Shown here piece after piece: positions 26,320 to 34,872 of a stretch of 51,128 nt of DNA. How positions within the stretch are numbered: the first letter of the stretch is position 1; every line of letters begins with the position of its first letter. A program made the position numbers and the translations under genes. The stretch spans positions 1-51,128 of the forward strand of contig JAFOBG010000002.1 of the NCBI GenBank assembly GCA_017381935.1, in the 5' to 3' direction. A model generated the notes under the pieces. The model was not told where the DNA came from and did not search any database. It saw only the letters and a program-made list of their open reading frames with translations. The stretch is from Alistipes sp. Lineage in GTDB: Bacteria; Bacteroidota; Bacteroidia; Bacteroidales; Rikenellaceae.

Positions 26320-27336
26320 TTACTCTCGGAAGATGTTAAATCTCTTCAGGAGAGGGTTACGTCTAGAGAGTAGCAGGCTCTCAAGTAGGAGAAGGATAGC
26401 CGCCACCGCCAGAATCCATTGGAACTGTTCGTTATACTCCTCAAAGCGCAGTGTTGATAGCTCTCCCTCCTCAATTTTATTAATCTCAGCAGCAATCTCT
26501 TCAAGACCAAAAGCTGCATTGGTAGCACGGATATAGCCGCCATCTGTTGCTGCGGTAATTTGTTGTAATAGCTCCTCATTGAGACGGCTGACAACCATTT
26601 CGTCGTTCTCATCCTTAATAAATTCGCCATCAACCTTTACCGGAGCGCCTTCTGGAGTTCCAATTCCGATAGCGAAGATTTTAATACCTTGCTCTGCGGC
26701 ACGCTGAGCAGCCTCTAAGGCTGATGAGTCGTGAGTCTCTCCATCGGTAATAAGTATCATTACATGACCTGCATCACGATTCTTAGAGAATGATAGTGAG
26801 GCAAGCGATATTGCTTGGCCAATCTCTGTTCCTTGTACAGAGACCAAAGATGGAGATATACGTTTTGCGAAACTGCGAGCCATGCGGTAATCGGTTGTAA
26901 TAGGCAACTGAACTTTCGCTTCGCCTGCAAAGACAACAAGTCCTACTCGGTCTTGGTCAAGTGAGGCGAATAACTTATCTATCGCATATCGTGTTCTGTC
27001 AAGACGATTTGGAGCAAAATCCTCTGCCAACATTGAGTTGGAGACATCGACAACAAGCATCATCTCTATACCGTGGCTCTTCTGCTCCTCAAGTCGGGAG
27101 CCAAACTGAGGTCGTGCAGCTGCAAAGATGACAGCTGTTACGGCAGTAAGGAAGAGAATACTTTTAATCTTCACTCTCCACGGTGAAATATCGGGCATAA
27201 GGTCTTTTAGGATTGCCGGATTACCAAAGACTGCTAAGCTGCGACGATTGCGATAAGAGATAATCATCAATATAGCAATCATCACCGGTATAACAACAAG
27301 CAACCAAAGTATATGTGGATTTGCAAACTGAAACAT
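26320..27336 (-). CDS. batB: VWA-domain membrane protein BatB
   Basis: Inner-membrane protein with a von Willebrand A domain, 338 residues. Hydrophobic segments lie at about 8-27 and 57-73, and again near the C-terminus (about 308-328). The MIDAS motif DVSNS starts at D97, and ITDGETH carries the later metal-coordinating Asp. The Bat (Bacteroides aerotolerance) proteins form a membrane complex linked to MoxR ATPases; their exact role is unsettled. The start codon overlaps the batA stop (TAATG), indicating translational coupling. A basic C-terminus follows the last membrane span. Confidence 0.9.
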   Translation of the reverse strand: MFQFANPHILWLLVVIPVMIAILMIISYRNRRSLAVFGNPAILKDLMPDISPWRVKIKSILFLTAVTAVIFAAARPQFGSRLEEQKSHGIEMMLVVDVSNSMLAEDFAPNRLDRTRYAIDKLFASLDQDRVGLVVFAGEAKVQLPITTDYRMARSFAKRISPSLVSVQGTEIGQAISLASLSFSKNRDAGHVMILITDGETHDSSALEAAQRAAEQGIKIFAIGIGTPEGAPVKVDGEFIKDENDEMVVSRLNEELLQQITAATDGGYIRATNAAFGLEEIAAEINKIEEGELSTLRFEEYNEQFQWILAVAAILLLLESLLLSRRNPLLKRFNIFRE

Positions 27337-28325
27337 TACGGTATTCGTTTAAGGATGATACGGTTAATAATAAATTCGAGTATCAATAGTGCTATTGCCC
27401 AGAGGATAAATACAAGGCACTCTTCATGAAGTGTTGTGCGCTCCTCAATCTCGACGGTGCTCTTTTCAAGGGTATTTATCTGCTCATAGATTGCAAGCAA
27501 TGTCTGTTTGTCGGTTGCCCTAAAGTACTCACCTCCGGTAAGGGTAGCAATTTCACGTAGAATATTCTCGTCAATTTCAACCTTCATCTCCACAACATCA
27601 ACCTCACGACCACGCTCATCAAAGATTGGATAAGGGGCGGTTCCTCGTTTGCCGACACCGATAGTATATACCTTGATATTGAGGTCTTTAGCTATTTGAG
27701 CTGCTGTCAGAGGAGAGATTTCTCCACGGTTATTTACACCATCTGTAAGTAGTATAACCACTTTACTCTTGGCCTGGCTTTCTCTTAATCGGTTGATAGA
27801 TGTGGCAAGGCCATTACCTATTGCCGTACCATCGTCAATAATGCCACTGCGGATACGGTTTATCATTGTCTGTAGAGAGCTCTGGTCGGTTGTCAGAGGC
27901 GATTGAGTGAAAGATTCGCCCGCAAAGACCACGATACCTATTCTGTCGCCAACTCTATCGCTGATAAACTCGGCAGCTACCTCTTTAGCAACGCTTAAGC
28001 GGTCTGGAGCAAAGTCTTTTGCCAACATAGATGTTGATACATCGACGGCCAGAACAATGTCAATACCTTCGGTTGTTGTATTTGTGTAGTGCTCAGCACT
28101 TTGTGGGCGAGCTATTGCAACAACGATAAGTGTCAGTGCGGCACAGCGCAGTGCAAATGGTACGTGGCGTAGAAAATAACGCCAACTCTTAGGGGCACGT
28201 TTAAGAGAGTCTGTAGTAGATACAGTTATCGCTGCTCCACCTTGTCGTGTGCGATATATATAGTATGCAACAAGTGGTACAAGAAGTAGTAAAAACCACA
28301 ATATTTTAGGTTGTGCAAATTCCAT
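27336..28325 (-). CDS. batA: VWA-domain membrane protein BatA
   Basis: Paralogue of the next gene, 329 residues. Two N-terminal membrane segments (about 7-24 and 56-72) precede a VWA domain with MIDAS motif DVSTS from D95 and LTDGVNNRGE downstream. A final membrane span lies at about 305-325. It is 16 bp after the TPR gene and overlaps batB by one base (TAATG). In the classical arrangement BatA and BatB interact with the TPR protein BatC, which fits the order here. Confidence 0.9.
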   Translation of the reverse strand: MEFAQPKILWFLLLLVPLVAYYIYRTRQGGAAITVSTTDSLKRAPKSWRYFLRHVPFALRCAALTLIVVAIARPQSAEHYTNTTTEGIDIVLAVDVSTSMLAKDFAPDRLSVAKEVAAEFISDRVGDRIGIVVFAGESFTQSPLTTDQSSLQTMINRIRSGIIDDGTAIGNGLATSINRLRESQAKSKVVILLTDGVNNRGEISPLTAAQIAKDLNIKVYTIGVGKRGTAPYPIFDERGREVDVVEMKVEIDENILREIATLTGGEYFRATDKQTLLAIYEQINTLEKSTVEIEERTTLHEECLVFILWAIALLILEFIINRIILKRIP

Positions 28326-28341
28326 AATCTAGCTCTTTATT

Positions 28342-29136
28342 CTACCAATTTTTTCCACCTCGGATAATAACACCTTTCTTCTCTTTCAGCTTCTCTTGGG
28401 TCTTATCTTCTTGAGCCTGAATGGCCTCAAGCATAGCTTGCTGCTCTTGTTCAGAGATTTGTTGCTCATTTTGACCCTGGTTTTGCTCCTCTTGATTTTG
28501 GTCGTTATTCTGTTCCTGGTTTTGCTCTTGATTTTGCTTATCCTGATTTTGATCCTGATTTTGATCCTGGTTCTGGTCTTGGTTTTGCTTATCCTGATTC
28601 TGATTTTGGTCTTGATTTTGGTCTTGATTTTGGTCCTGATTCTGCTGTTGTTGTTGCTGTTGTTTGAGCAGCTCCTTTGTCAAGGCGTAATTAAACTTAG
28701 CCGCAGTATCAGTAGGATTAAAACGCATAGCATCACGATAGCAACCGAGTGCATCTTTCAGTTTCTGCTGCATAAAGAGGGTATTACCCAGATTATATGC
28801 AATATCGCCACGCTCAATCTCTGTACGGGTAGAGTCTTGTGCGAGTTTACGAAGGGACTTTTCCGCCTTTTCAAGCATCTTTGTATCAACCTGTGTGCTG
28901 TCTGCAAAGGCCTTACGGAACTGTACATTGGCTGTATTGAATTTACTTTCAAAGCAGTTAGGGTCCTTCTGCAGAGCCTTGGCGTAGCTATCTAAACTTA
29001 GGTCGAACTCACCTCTGTTAAACTGACGGTTGCCCTTTCTGACAAGTCTGCGTTCCGGCATCTGTTGAGCCAAAACCTGACCTGCATAAAGAGAGGCAAA
29101 GACGATAGCAACAAATGTAATAATTCTATATTTCAT
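28342..29136 (-). CDS. batC: TPR protein BatC with Gln/Asn/Asp-rich tail
   Basis: Exported TPR protein, 264 residues. The signal peptide runs 1-23 (cut after VLA). TPR-like helices cover about 31-65 and 108-145. Residues 159-224 are a low-complexity tract of alternating Gln, Asn and Asp with a few Lys and Glu, preceded by seven Gln. A charged coiled-coil-like end (about 226-264) closes the protein. The tract is encoded by near-identical 12-base units. TPR proteins mediate protein contacts; in Bat complexes this one is expected to bridge BatA and BatB. It starts immediately after the preceding stop (TAG-ATG, no gap). Here it precedes batA, whereas I recall it following batA-batB in described operons. 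Confidence 0.85.
   Translation of the reverse strand: MKYRIITFVAIVFASLYAGQVLAQQMPERRLVRKGNRQFNRGEFDLSLDSYAKALQKDPNCFESKFNTANVQFRKAFADSTQVDTKMLEKAEKSLRKLAQDSTRTEIERGDIAYNLGNTLFMQQKLKDALGCYRDAMRFNPTDTAAKFNYALTKELLKQQQQQQQNQDQNQDQNQDQNQNQDKQNQDQNQDQNQDQNQDKQNQEQNQEQNNDQNQEEQNQGQNEQQISEQEQQAMLEAIQAQEDKTQEKLKEKKGVIIRGGKNW
28465..28665. repeat. Tandem 12-bp-type repeats encoding Gln/Asn/Asp tract
   Basis: Degenerate tandem units (minus strand reads GATCAAAATCAG and close variants, encoding D-Q-N-Q) fill the end of batC. A longer unit containing QDKQNQDQNQ occurs twice. Such tracts are prone to copy-number change between strains. The opposite strand reads as an apparent Leu/Ile-rich frame that is an artefact of the repeat. 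Confidence 0.8.
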
Positions 29137-30144
29137 CTATTTATCCTCCAAATTTGTAGTCTCCTCCTCTGTCTGTTCAATAGGCTTAGTCTCCTCGACA
29201 AAGTAGTAGGCTTTACTGTATGCAGACTCGTTCTCTGCCGCCTCAGGCATCGCTTTTGCAAACTTAACAAGGTCGGCATCACGTAATACGGCAATAAGGT
29301 CCATTGCGCTCTTCTTTGGAATATCCAGATTCTTGAGAGCCTCGACAATCTCATCGGTAGTCATCTCCATTGCTCCAACCTCGAAGCGTCCACTCAAGTA
29401 TGTACGCAGAATATCGCTTAGGGCAGAGTAGTACTCTTTGTGTTTGTTGTTCTGCCATAACTTTTGGTTCTGCAATATCTCAAGAGCTGTTATTGCTATA
29501 ATATGAGGTGGTAGTGGAGGCTCAGGCTTGAAGAGGTCTGTAATGCTGCGCCCCTGCTTTGCCATATAGCGAGCCAAAACAAATAGTGCTAAGGCGATAA
29601 GTGCAGCAAAAGCTAAACCGATAGATAGATAACCTGAAATCTCCCTAAATTTAAATGGCAGTGTTTTTTGCGGCTTGATATCGCAAAGCATTGATGTAGA
29701 GTCAATCTTGAAGGTTGATACAAGGAGTAGCAGTGAATCTTTTGAGCCATAGAGAGTATCAACAATATTCTTATCGGCATATAGTACACTTGGGCGTCCA
29801 AGATTATAGATACCCTCATCAAAAGCTGTAAGGGTATATCGCTTACGGAGTAGGAATTTACGCCCTTTCTGCTCGATAGTATCAATAGGGTGGTCCTCTA
29901 TACACTCAAGGCTGGATGGTGTATCAGACTCCTCTTCTTGAGTCTGACCCATCTGAAAGGCAGGGAAGAAGACGCTCTGCACCTGATCTTTCTCTACCTC
30001 TATAGTCAGAGTAAATCTATCTCCAATCAATATACTATCCGGCTCAATAGTCGCTTTGACTCTTGGTGGAATGCTTTGTGCAGACGCATCAAAACAGAGC
30101 AAAACAAAGAGTGTAGATAATATCTTTTTTAATTTGTTAATCAT
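29137..30144 (-). CDS. Membrane-anchored BatD-like protein of the Bat operon
   Basis: Unnamed protein of 335 residues, always seen in my recollection between the DUF58 and VWA genes of such operons. It has a signal peptide (1-23, ending DASAQ), a periplasmic beta-rich region (about 25-165) starting with VKATIEPDSILIGD, one transmembrane segment (about 172-192), and a cytoplasmic helical domain (about 205-335). The N-terminal half resembles the repeated unit of BatD (oxygen tolerance) proteins but occurs only once. It overlaps the DUF58 gene by 4 bp (ATGA) and abuts batC. A structural or coupling role between the cytoplasmic ATPase part and the periplasmic Bat proteins is inference. Confidence 0.7.
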   Translation of the reverse strand: MINKLKKILSTLFVLLCFDASAQSIPPRVKATIEPDSILIGDRFTLTIEVEKDQVQSVFFPAFQMGQTQEEESDTPSSLECIEDHPIDTIEQKGRKFLLRKRYTLTAFDEGIYNLGRPSVLYADKNIVDTLYGSKDSLLLLVSTFKIDSTSMLCDIKPQKTLPFKFREISGYLSIGLAFAALIALALFVLARYMAKQGRSITDLFKPEPPLPPHIIAITALEILQNQKLWQNNKHKEYYSALSDILRTYLSGRFEVGAMEMTTDEIVEALKNLDIPKKSAMDLIAVLRDADLVKFAKAMPEAAENESAYSKAYYFVEETKPIEQTEEETTNLEDK

Positions 30145-31025
30145 CTCTTTTTGAAGAGTTTAATAAGTTCTGCAACATAGTCGGCATCTGTAGATACATC
30201 AGCCATATCTATACGATTATGTTTGAGAAGTTGCTCTGTAGCGTTCTCTCTACTGTTCCATTGCTGGGCAAAAAACTCTCTTACAGCAGCAGATGAGCTA
30301 TCTACCCAAATCTTCTCTCCACTCTCGGCATCGCACATCTCAATAATACCCACATCTGGCAATACTTTGTCTCTTGGGTCCGATACTCGAATAGCGACAA
30401 GATCGTGGCGAGAGGTTGCAATCTTGAGAGCATCCTCAAGCGGCGTTGTATCTCTCTTTGGATTGATAAAGTCTGAGAGCAAGAAGGCTGTGCAGTGTTT
30501 TTTATTGACATTTGTAAGATACCTTACAGCCTCTGATAGTGCTGTGCCATTAGATTGAGGTTTAAACTCCAATAGGGAGCGTATAATCATCAAAATATGG
30601 CTTCTACCCCTCTTTGGAGGGATAAACTTCTCGACAGTATCTGAAAAAAAGATGCAACCAACTTTATCTCCCGTCTGTGCGGCTGAGAAGGCGAGCACTG
30701 CGGCAATTTCGGTTATAACATTCTGCTTTGTCTGCTCAGTAGAACCAAAGACCCTTGAACCGCTAACATCGACAACAAGCATCATGGTAAGCTCTCGCTC
30801 CTCTTCGTAAATCTTGATATGAGGCTTACGAGAGCGTGCAGTAACGTTCCAGTCGATATCTCTTACGTCATCTCCTATTCTGTACTCACGTACTTCGGAG
30901 AAGGACATACCACGCCCCTTGAATGCCGTATGATACTTTCCTGCGAAGATTTCATTCGACAAACCTTTGGTCTTAATCTCAATTTTGCGGACCTTTTTCA
31001 GAATATCGCTTTCGCTCTGAGCCAT
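30141..31025 (-). CDS. DUF58 family protein of the Bat operon
   Basis: Soluble DUF58 protein, 294 residues. The family signature begins YRIGDDVRDIDWNVTARS (near 46-63), followed by a VWA-like core with DVSGS (about 86-90) that resembles a MIDAS motif. DUF58 proteins are consistently encoded next to MoxR ATPases and are thought to be their partners or clients. Start and moxR stop overlap as TAATG; the downstream gene overlaps by 4 bp. No signal peptide or membrane span is visible. Confidence 0.9.
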   Translation of the reverse strand: MAQSESDILKKVRKIEIKTKGLSNEIFAGKYHTAFKGRGMSFSEVREYRIGDDVRDIDWNVTARSRKPHIKIYEEERELTMMLVVDVSGSRVFGSTEQTKQNVITEIAAVLAFSAAQTGDKVGCIFFSDTVEKFIPPKRGRSHILMIIRSLLEFKPQSNGTALSEAVRYLTNVNKKHCTAFLLSDFINPKRDTTPLEDALKIATSRHDLVAIRVSDPRDKVLPDVGIIEMCDAESGEKIWVDSSSAAVREFFAQQWNSRENATEQLLKHNRIDMADVSTDADYVAELIKLFKKR

Positions 31026-32023
31026 TATGGTACTATGACGTTGTTGAGTATTTCGGTAATAATCTCCTCTGTAGTGATATTTTCAGCTTCAGCCTCGTAT
31101 GTAAGACCGATACGGTGGCGAAGAACATCGTGGCAAACGGCACGAACATCCTCAGGAATTACATAACCACGGCGGCGAATAAATGCGTATGCACGAGCAG
31201 CCTTAGCAAGTGAGATACTTGCACGAGGAGAGCCTCCGTAGGCGATAAGCGACTGTAGTTTCTGAAGGTTGTACTCTGCCGGCTCTCTGGTTGCAAAGAT
31301 TATATCGACGATATACTTCTCAATCTTCTCGTCCATATATACATCCTCAACTACACGGCGAGCCTTTACAATATCCTCAGGGGTAATAATCTTGTTTGGC
31401 TGAGGCATGCCTGCTCCGGAGAGGTTCATACGAACAATCTCACGCTCCTCTGACTTCTTAGGATATGAAATCTTTACCTTGAGCATAAAACGGTCAACCT
31501 GGGCCTCTGGGAGTGGATATGTTCCCTCCTGCTCAAGTGGGTTCTGAGTAGCAAGCACGAGGAATGGCTCAGGCAGACGATAGGTCTTGTCTCCAATTGT
31601 AACCTGACGCTCCTGCATAGCCTCAAGCAGTGCAGACTGAACCTTTGCCGGAGAACGGTTAATCTCATCAGCAAGTACGAAGTTTGCAAAAACAGGACCC
31701 TTCTTTACTGTAAACTCCTCGCTCTTCTGAGAGTAGATAAGCGTACCTACAACATCGGCAGGGAGGAGGTCAGGTGTAAACTGAATACGTGAAAAATCTG
31801 CATCTACAGCTTTTGCAAGGGTTGTAATGGCTAAAGTCTTTGCCAAACCAGGAACACCCTCAAGCAGTATATGTCCATTTGAGAGCAGACCAATCAATAG
31901 AGTATCTACAAGATGGCTCTGACCAACAATTACTTTGCCCATCTCTTGGCGTAGAGTGTCAACAAAGAGCGACTCTTTTTCGATGCGCTCATTGAGTTCT
32001 TTGATGTTTATTACTTCGCTCAT
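31025..32023 (-). CDS. moxR: MoxR-family AAA+ ATPase
   Basis: Chaperone-like AAA+ ATPase of the MoxR branch, 332 residues, cytoplasmic. Walker A GVPGLAKT is at 56-63. Walker B is in VLADEINRSP near 114-123, sensor-like ATQNP near 156-160, and the C-terminal lid contains GGSPRASISL. It is the first gene of the six-gene Bat operon and has its own -7 box 28 bp upstream, within the gap after tdk. MoxR proteins are believed to assemble or activate VWA proteins, which fits the downstream genes. Confidence 0.94.
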   Translation of the reverse strand: MSEVINIKELNERIEKESLFVDTLRQEMGKVIVGQSHLVDTLLIGLLSNGHILLEGVPGLAKTLAITTLAKAVDADFSRIQFTPDLLPADVVGTLIYSQKSEEFTVKKGPVFANFVLADEINRSPAKVQSALLEAMQERQVTIGDKTYRLPEPFLVLATQNPLEQEGTYPLPEAQVDRFMLKVKISYPKKSEEREIVRMNLSGAGMPQPNKIITPEDIVKARRVVEDVYMDEKIEKYIVDIIFATREPAEYNLQKLQSLIAYGGSPRASISLAKAARAYAFIRRRGYVIPEDVRAVCHDVLRHRIGLTYEAEAENITTEEIITEILNNVIVP

Positions 32024-32050
32024 AAGTGTTATATTATTTCTATTTTAACG

Positions 32051-32058
32051 CAAAAATA
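32051..32058 (-). promoter_or_regulatory. Bacteroidetes -7 box for the Bat operon
   Basis: The minus strand reads TATTTTTG, matching TAnnTTTG, between the tdk stop and the moxR ATG. No TTTG is found at -33; the upstream element would fall inside tdk. Confidence 0.55.
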
Positions 32059-32064
32059 ATCTGT

Positions 32065-32637
32065 TTATTGTTCATTTTTGGACAACTCTGCAAAACAGTG
32101 GCGACAGATAGGCTCGTATGTGTCCTTTTCACCAAGCATTACAAGAGCATCATTCTTAGCCAAGCGGTGAGAGTGGTGGGCCAAATTACCACAACGTACA
32201 CAGATAGCATGCACCTTAGTTACATACTCGGCAGTTGCCATAAGGTCAGGCATTGGGCCGAATGGTTTTCCTAAGTAGTCCATATCAAGACCTGCTACAA
32301 TGACACGTATGCCGCTGTTTGCGAGTTGGCGGCAGACGTCGATAATGCCTCGGTCGAAGAATTGAGCCTCGTCAATACCTACCACATCCACATCAGAGGC
32401 TAATAGCAGAATATTCTGAGAAGACTCTACCGGTGTTGAGCGAATAGTTGTAGCATTGTGTGATACAACCTCGTCCTCTGAATAGCGAACATCGATACAA
32501 GGCTTGAAAATCTCAACTTTCAAATGTGCAAACTCTGCACGGCGCAGACGGCGAATAAGCTCTTCAGTCTTTCCTGAGAACATCGAACCGCAGATAACTT
32601 CAATCCAACCCTTTTGGCTGGCATTCTCCAAAAACAT
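32065..32637 (-). CDS. tdk: Thymidine kinase (type II)
   Basis: Salvage kinase phosphorylating thymidine to dTMP, 190 residues, cytoplasmic. P-loop GSMFSGKTE is at 17-25, the DEAQFF Walker-B/active-site segment near 93-98, and the zinc-binding pairs CVRC (about 147-150) and CRHC (about 180-183) are both intact, as in tetrameric bacterial TK. It starts 17 bp after the RelA/SpoT gene on the same strand and is the last member of the prfA-to-tdk group. Confidence 0.96.
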   Translation of the reverse strand: MFLENASQKGWIEVICGSMFSGKTEELIRRLRRAEFAHLKVEIFKPCIDVRYSEDEVVSHNATTIRSTPVESSQNILLLASDVDVVGIDEAQFFDRGIIDVCRQLANSGIRVIVAGLDMDYLGKPFGPMPDLMATAEYVTKVHAICVRCGNLAHHSHRLAKNDALVMLGEKDTYEPICRHCFAELSKNEQ

Positions 32638-32654
32638 AGTCTTTTATTTTAGGT

Positions 32655-34868
32655 TTAATTATTAACTCTTACAGCTCGTTGCACGCCCTTTATTCGCATA
32701 ATGGCATGCAGGAGCATATCTACAACAGCCGTTGAAGGGACCTCGACGCTGATTGTTCCCACACCTGTACCGTCGCCTCTTGATGTGAGGTTGATTGTGC
32801 GTATATTTAGCTTAAGGTCTCGACTTACAGTCTCTGTAATCTGGTTTACAAGGCCTGCAGAGTCTTGAACTGTAATGGCGATTGTAACACGGAAAGAGCC
32901 CTGAGCCTGCTCTCTCCATTTGGCCTCCATAATTCGATAAGGGTAGTTTTTACGAATATGTTTTGCATTTGGGCAATCAGAACGGTGTATTGTAATACCG
33001 GCATTGATAGTTACAAATCCAAAAATATCGTCGCCCTTAATAGGATTACAACACTTAGCAAGTTTATAGACGATATTGTTTATACTTTCATCTATAATCA
33101 GAGCATCGCTTGATGTCTGTCGTGTTGGTTGCTGCGACTCTCTACGAGCCTTTTCTGCTGCGGCCTCTGCTGCACGACGCTCCTCATCAGTCTCTCCTGA
33201 GAGCCAACGTGTAAGCACCTCCTTGACAACTGTCAGGTCTATTTTTTCGGTTGCAATAAGCTCGTACAAAGCTATACCTGTACGTTGCTTATAATATTTA
33301 CATAGGTATGCAACCACTTCATCAATACTTTTTGAGGTCAGTTTCCAATTTTTCAACTTCCTCTCTAACTCCTCACGACCCAATTTGGCATTCTTAGCTT
33401 GCTCCTCACGGATAAAGGCCTTGATACGTTGGCGAGCCTTTGTTGTTGCTACGAAATTGAGCCAATCAGCCTTTGGTTGCTGATTTTTTTGGGTCATAAT
33501 CTCAACAATATCGCCATTTTTCAGAGCCTCACGAATTGGAACGGCTCGACCATTTACCTTACCACCTGAGCATGTAGAGCCGAGATTGGTATGGATATCA
33601 AAAGCGAAGTCCAGGACTGTTGCTCCCTCAGGAAGTTTGCGTATATCTCCATTTGGGGTAAAGACGAAAATCTCTCCAGAGGCAGGTTTTGCATCAAAAC
33701 GCTCTGCAATATCCTCCTTAGTCTGGTCCATCAACTCACGAAGCCTCTGTAGCCACTGCTCAGAGGTCTGGGCACCCTGATTGACACCCTTATAGCGCCA
33801 ATGGGCAGCAATGCCGAGCTCAGCAACGTCATCCATACGCTCAGTACGAATCTGTATCTCTACCCATTTGCCATTACCTGCCGATACGGTTGTGTGGAGA
33901 GACTCATAGCCATTTGACTTTGGAATTGTAATCCAATCTCGCATACGGTCGGTATTCGGGGTGTAGAAGTCGCTGACAATAGAATAGACAATCCAACATT
34001 GAGCCTTCTCCTGCTCTCTTGGACAGTCGATAATAATACGCAGTGCAAAGATATCATAGACTCCCTCAAAAGGAACTTGCTGTTTGCGCATCTTGTTCCA
34101 GATGGAATAGACAGATTTGGTACGACTCTTGATATGATACTTTATCTTTGACGCATCAAGAGCCTTGCGTATAGGCTCAAGGAATCGGTCAATAAAAGCA
34201 AGACGCTCCTGTTCGCTCTCGGCAAGTTTGCTTACAATATGGTTGTAAGCCTGAGGTTCGAGTTGCGAAAGTGCCAAATCCTCAAGCTCGCTCTTGATGT
34301 TGTATAGACCCAATTTGTGGGCAATCTGTGCATAGAGGTTGAGGCTCTCCCAACTCTTCTTTTTACGTTTCTCCTCAGGGAAAATCTTAATGGAGCGCAT
34401 AACCTCAAGGCGGTCTGCAAGCTTTATAAGGATTACTCGAGGGTCCTCTGAGTAGGCAACAATCATATCTCGGAATGATGATGCCTGCTCTTTATGGGTG
34501 TTAAATTGCAGCTCAGAGATATTTGCCAAACCGCTGATAATGCCGACAACCTCCTTTCCAAAGAGCTGTTCACACTCCTCAAATAGGCTCTCAAGTCTCT
34601 CCTCGTCCTCCTCTTTGGCAACGATTCGTACAACGTCATGAATTATTGCAGATACTGTAGAGTTTCTGCCAAGGCCAACCTCTGTTGCCACAATATTGGC
34701 CACTCCTACAGCATGGTCAAGCAGCGGCTTGCCATCATAGCGGGTCATACCCTCTAAGTAGCTTTGAGCAAACTCTAAGGCACGGTCCACCATTTGCTGA
34801 GTTGTTGGTGAGAACATCTGAGCAATGGTCTTGCGGAAAGTGGAATATCTATCTAAAACGGCACTCAT
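32655..34868 (-). CDS. RelA/SpoT-family (p)ppGpp synthetase with degenerate HD domain
   Basis: Long RelA/SpoT homologue, 737 residues: HD domain (about 35-185), synthetase domain (about 215-355), TGS (about 400-460) and a C-terminal ACT domain (about 660-735). The synthetase keeps SIWNKM, YDIFALR and PKSNGYESLHTT, so (p)ppGpp synthesis is likely. In the HD domain H52, H77, D78 and D152 are present, but positions 81-82, normally Glu-Asp in hydrolases, are Arg-Ile, and the usual LADRLHNMRT reads LADRLEVMRS. Hydrolase activity is therefore doubtful. The neighbouring genes are nucleotide-, DNA- and translation-related. It starts 4 bp after the methyltransferase stop. Confidence 0.9.
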   Translation of the reverse strand: MSAVLDRYSTFRKTIAQMFSPTTQQMVDRALEFAQSYLEGMTRYDGKPLLDHAVGVANIVATEVGLGRNSTVSAIIHDVVRIVAKEEDEERLESLFEECEQLFGKEVVGIISGLANISELQFNTHKEQASSFRDMIVAYSEDPRVILIKLADRLEVMRSIKIFPEEKRKKKSWESLNLYAQIAHKLGLYNIKSELEDLALSQLEPQAYNHIVSKLAESEQERLAFIDRFLEPIRKALDASKIKYHIKSRTKSVYSIWNKMRKQQVPFEGVYDIFALRIIIDCPREQEKAQCWIVYSIVSDFYTPNTDRMRDWITIPKSNGYESLHTTVSAGNGKWVEIQIRTERMDDVAELGIAAHWRYKGVNQGAQTSEQWLQRLRELMDQTKEDIAERFDAKPASGEIFVFTPNGDIRKLPEGATVLDFAFDIHTNLGSTCSGGKVNGRAVPIREALKNGDIVEIMTQKNQQPKADWLNFVATTKARQRIKAFIREEQAKNAKLGREELERKLKNWKLTSKSIDEVVAYLCKYYKQRTGIALYELIATEKIDLTVVKEVLTRWLSGETDEERRAAEAAAEKARRESQQPTRQTSSDALIIDESINNIVYKLAKCCNPIKGDDIFGFVTINAGITIHRSDCPNAKHIRKNYPYRIMEAKWREQAQGSFRVTIAITVQDSAGLVNQITETVSRDLKLNIRTINLTSRGDGTGVGTISVEVPSTAVVDMLLHAIMRIKGVQRAVRVNN

Positions 34869-34872
34869 TTTT

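Noticed and set aside
28465-28665. Possible CRISPR-like array because of regular repeats
   Set aside because: Repeats are in-frame, contiguous, without unique spacers, and encode a low-complexity protein tract.
28396-28995. 199-codon plus-strand frame rich in Leu and Ile, looking like a membrane protein
   Set aside because: It is the antisense reading of the Gln/Asn/Asp repeats of batC; the hydrophobic pattern is a by-product of the repeat.
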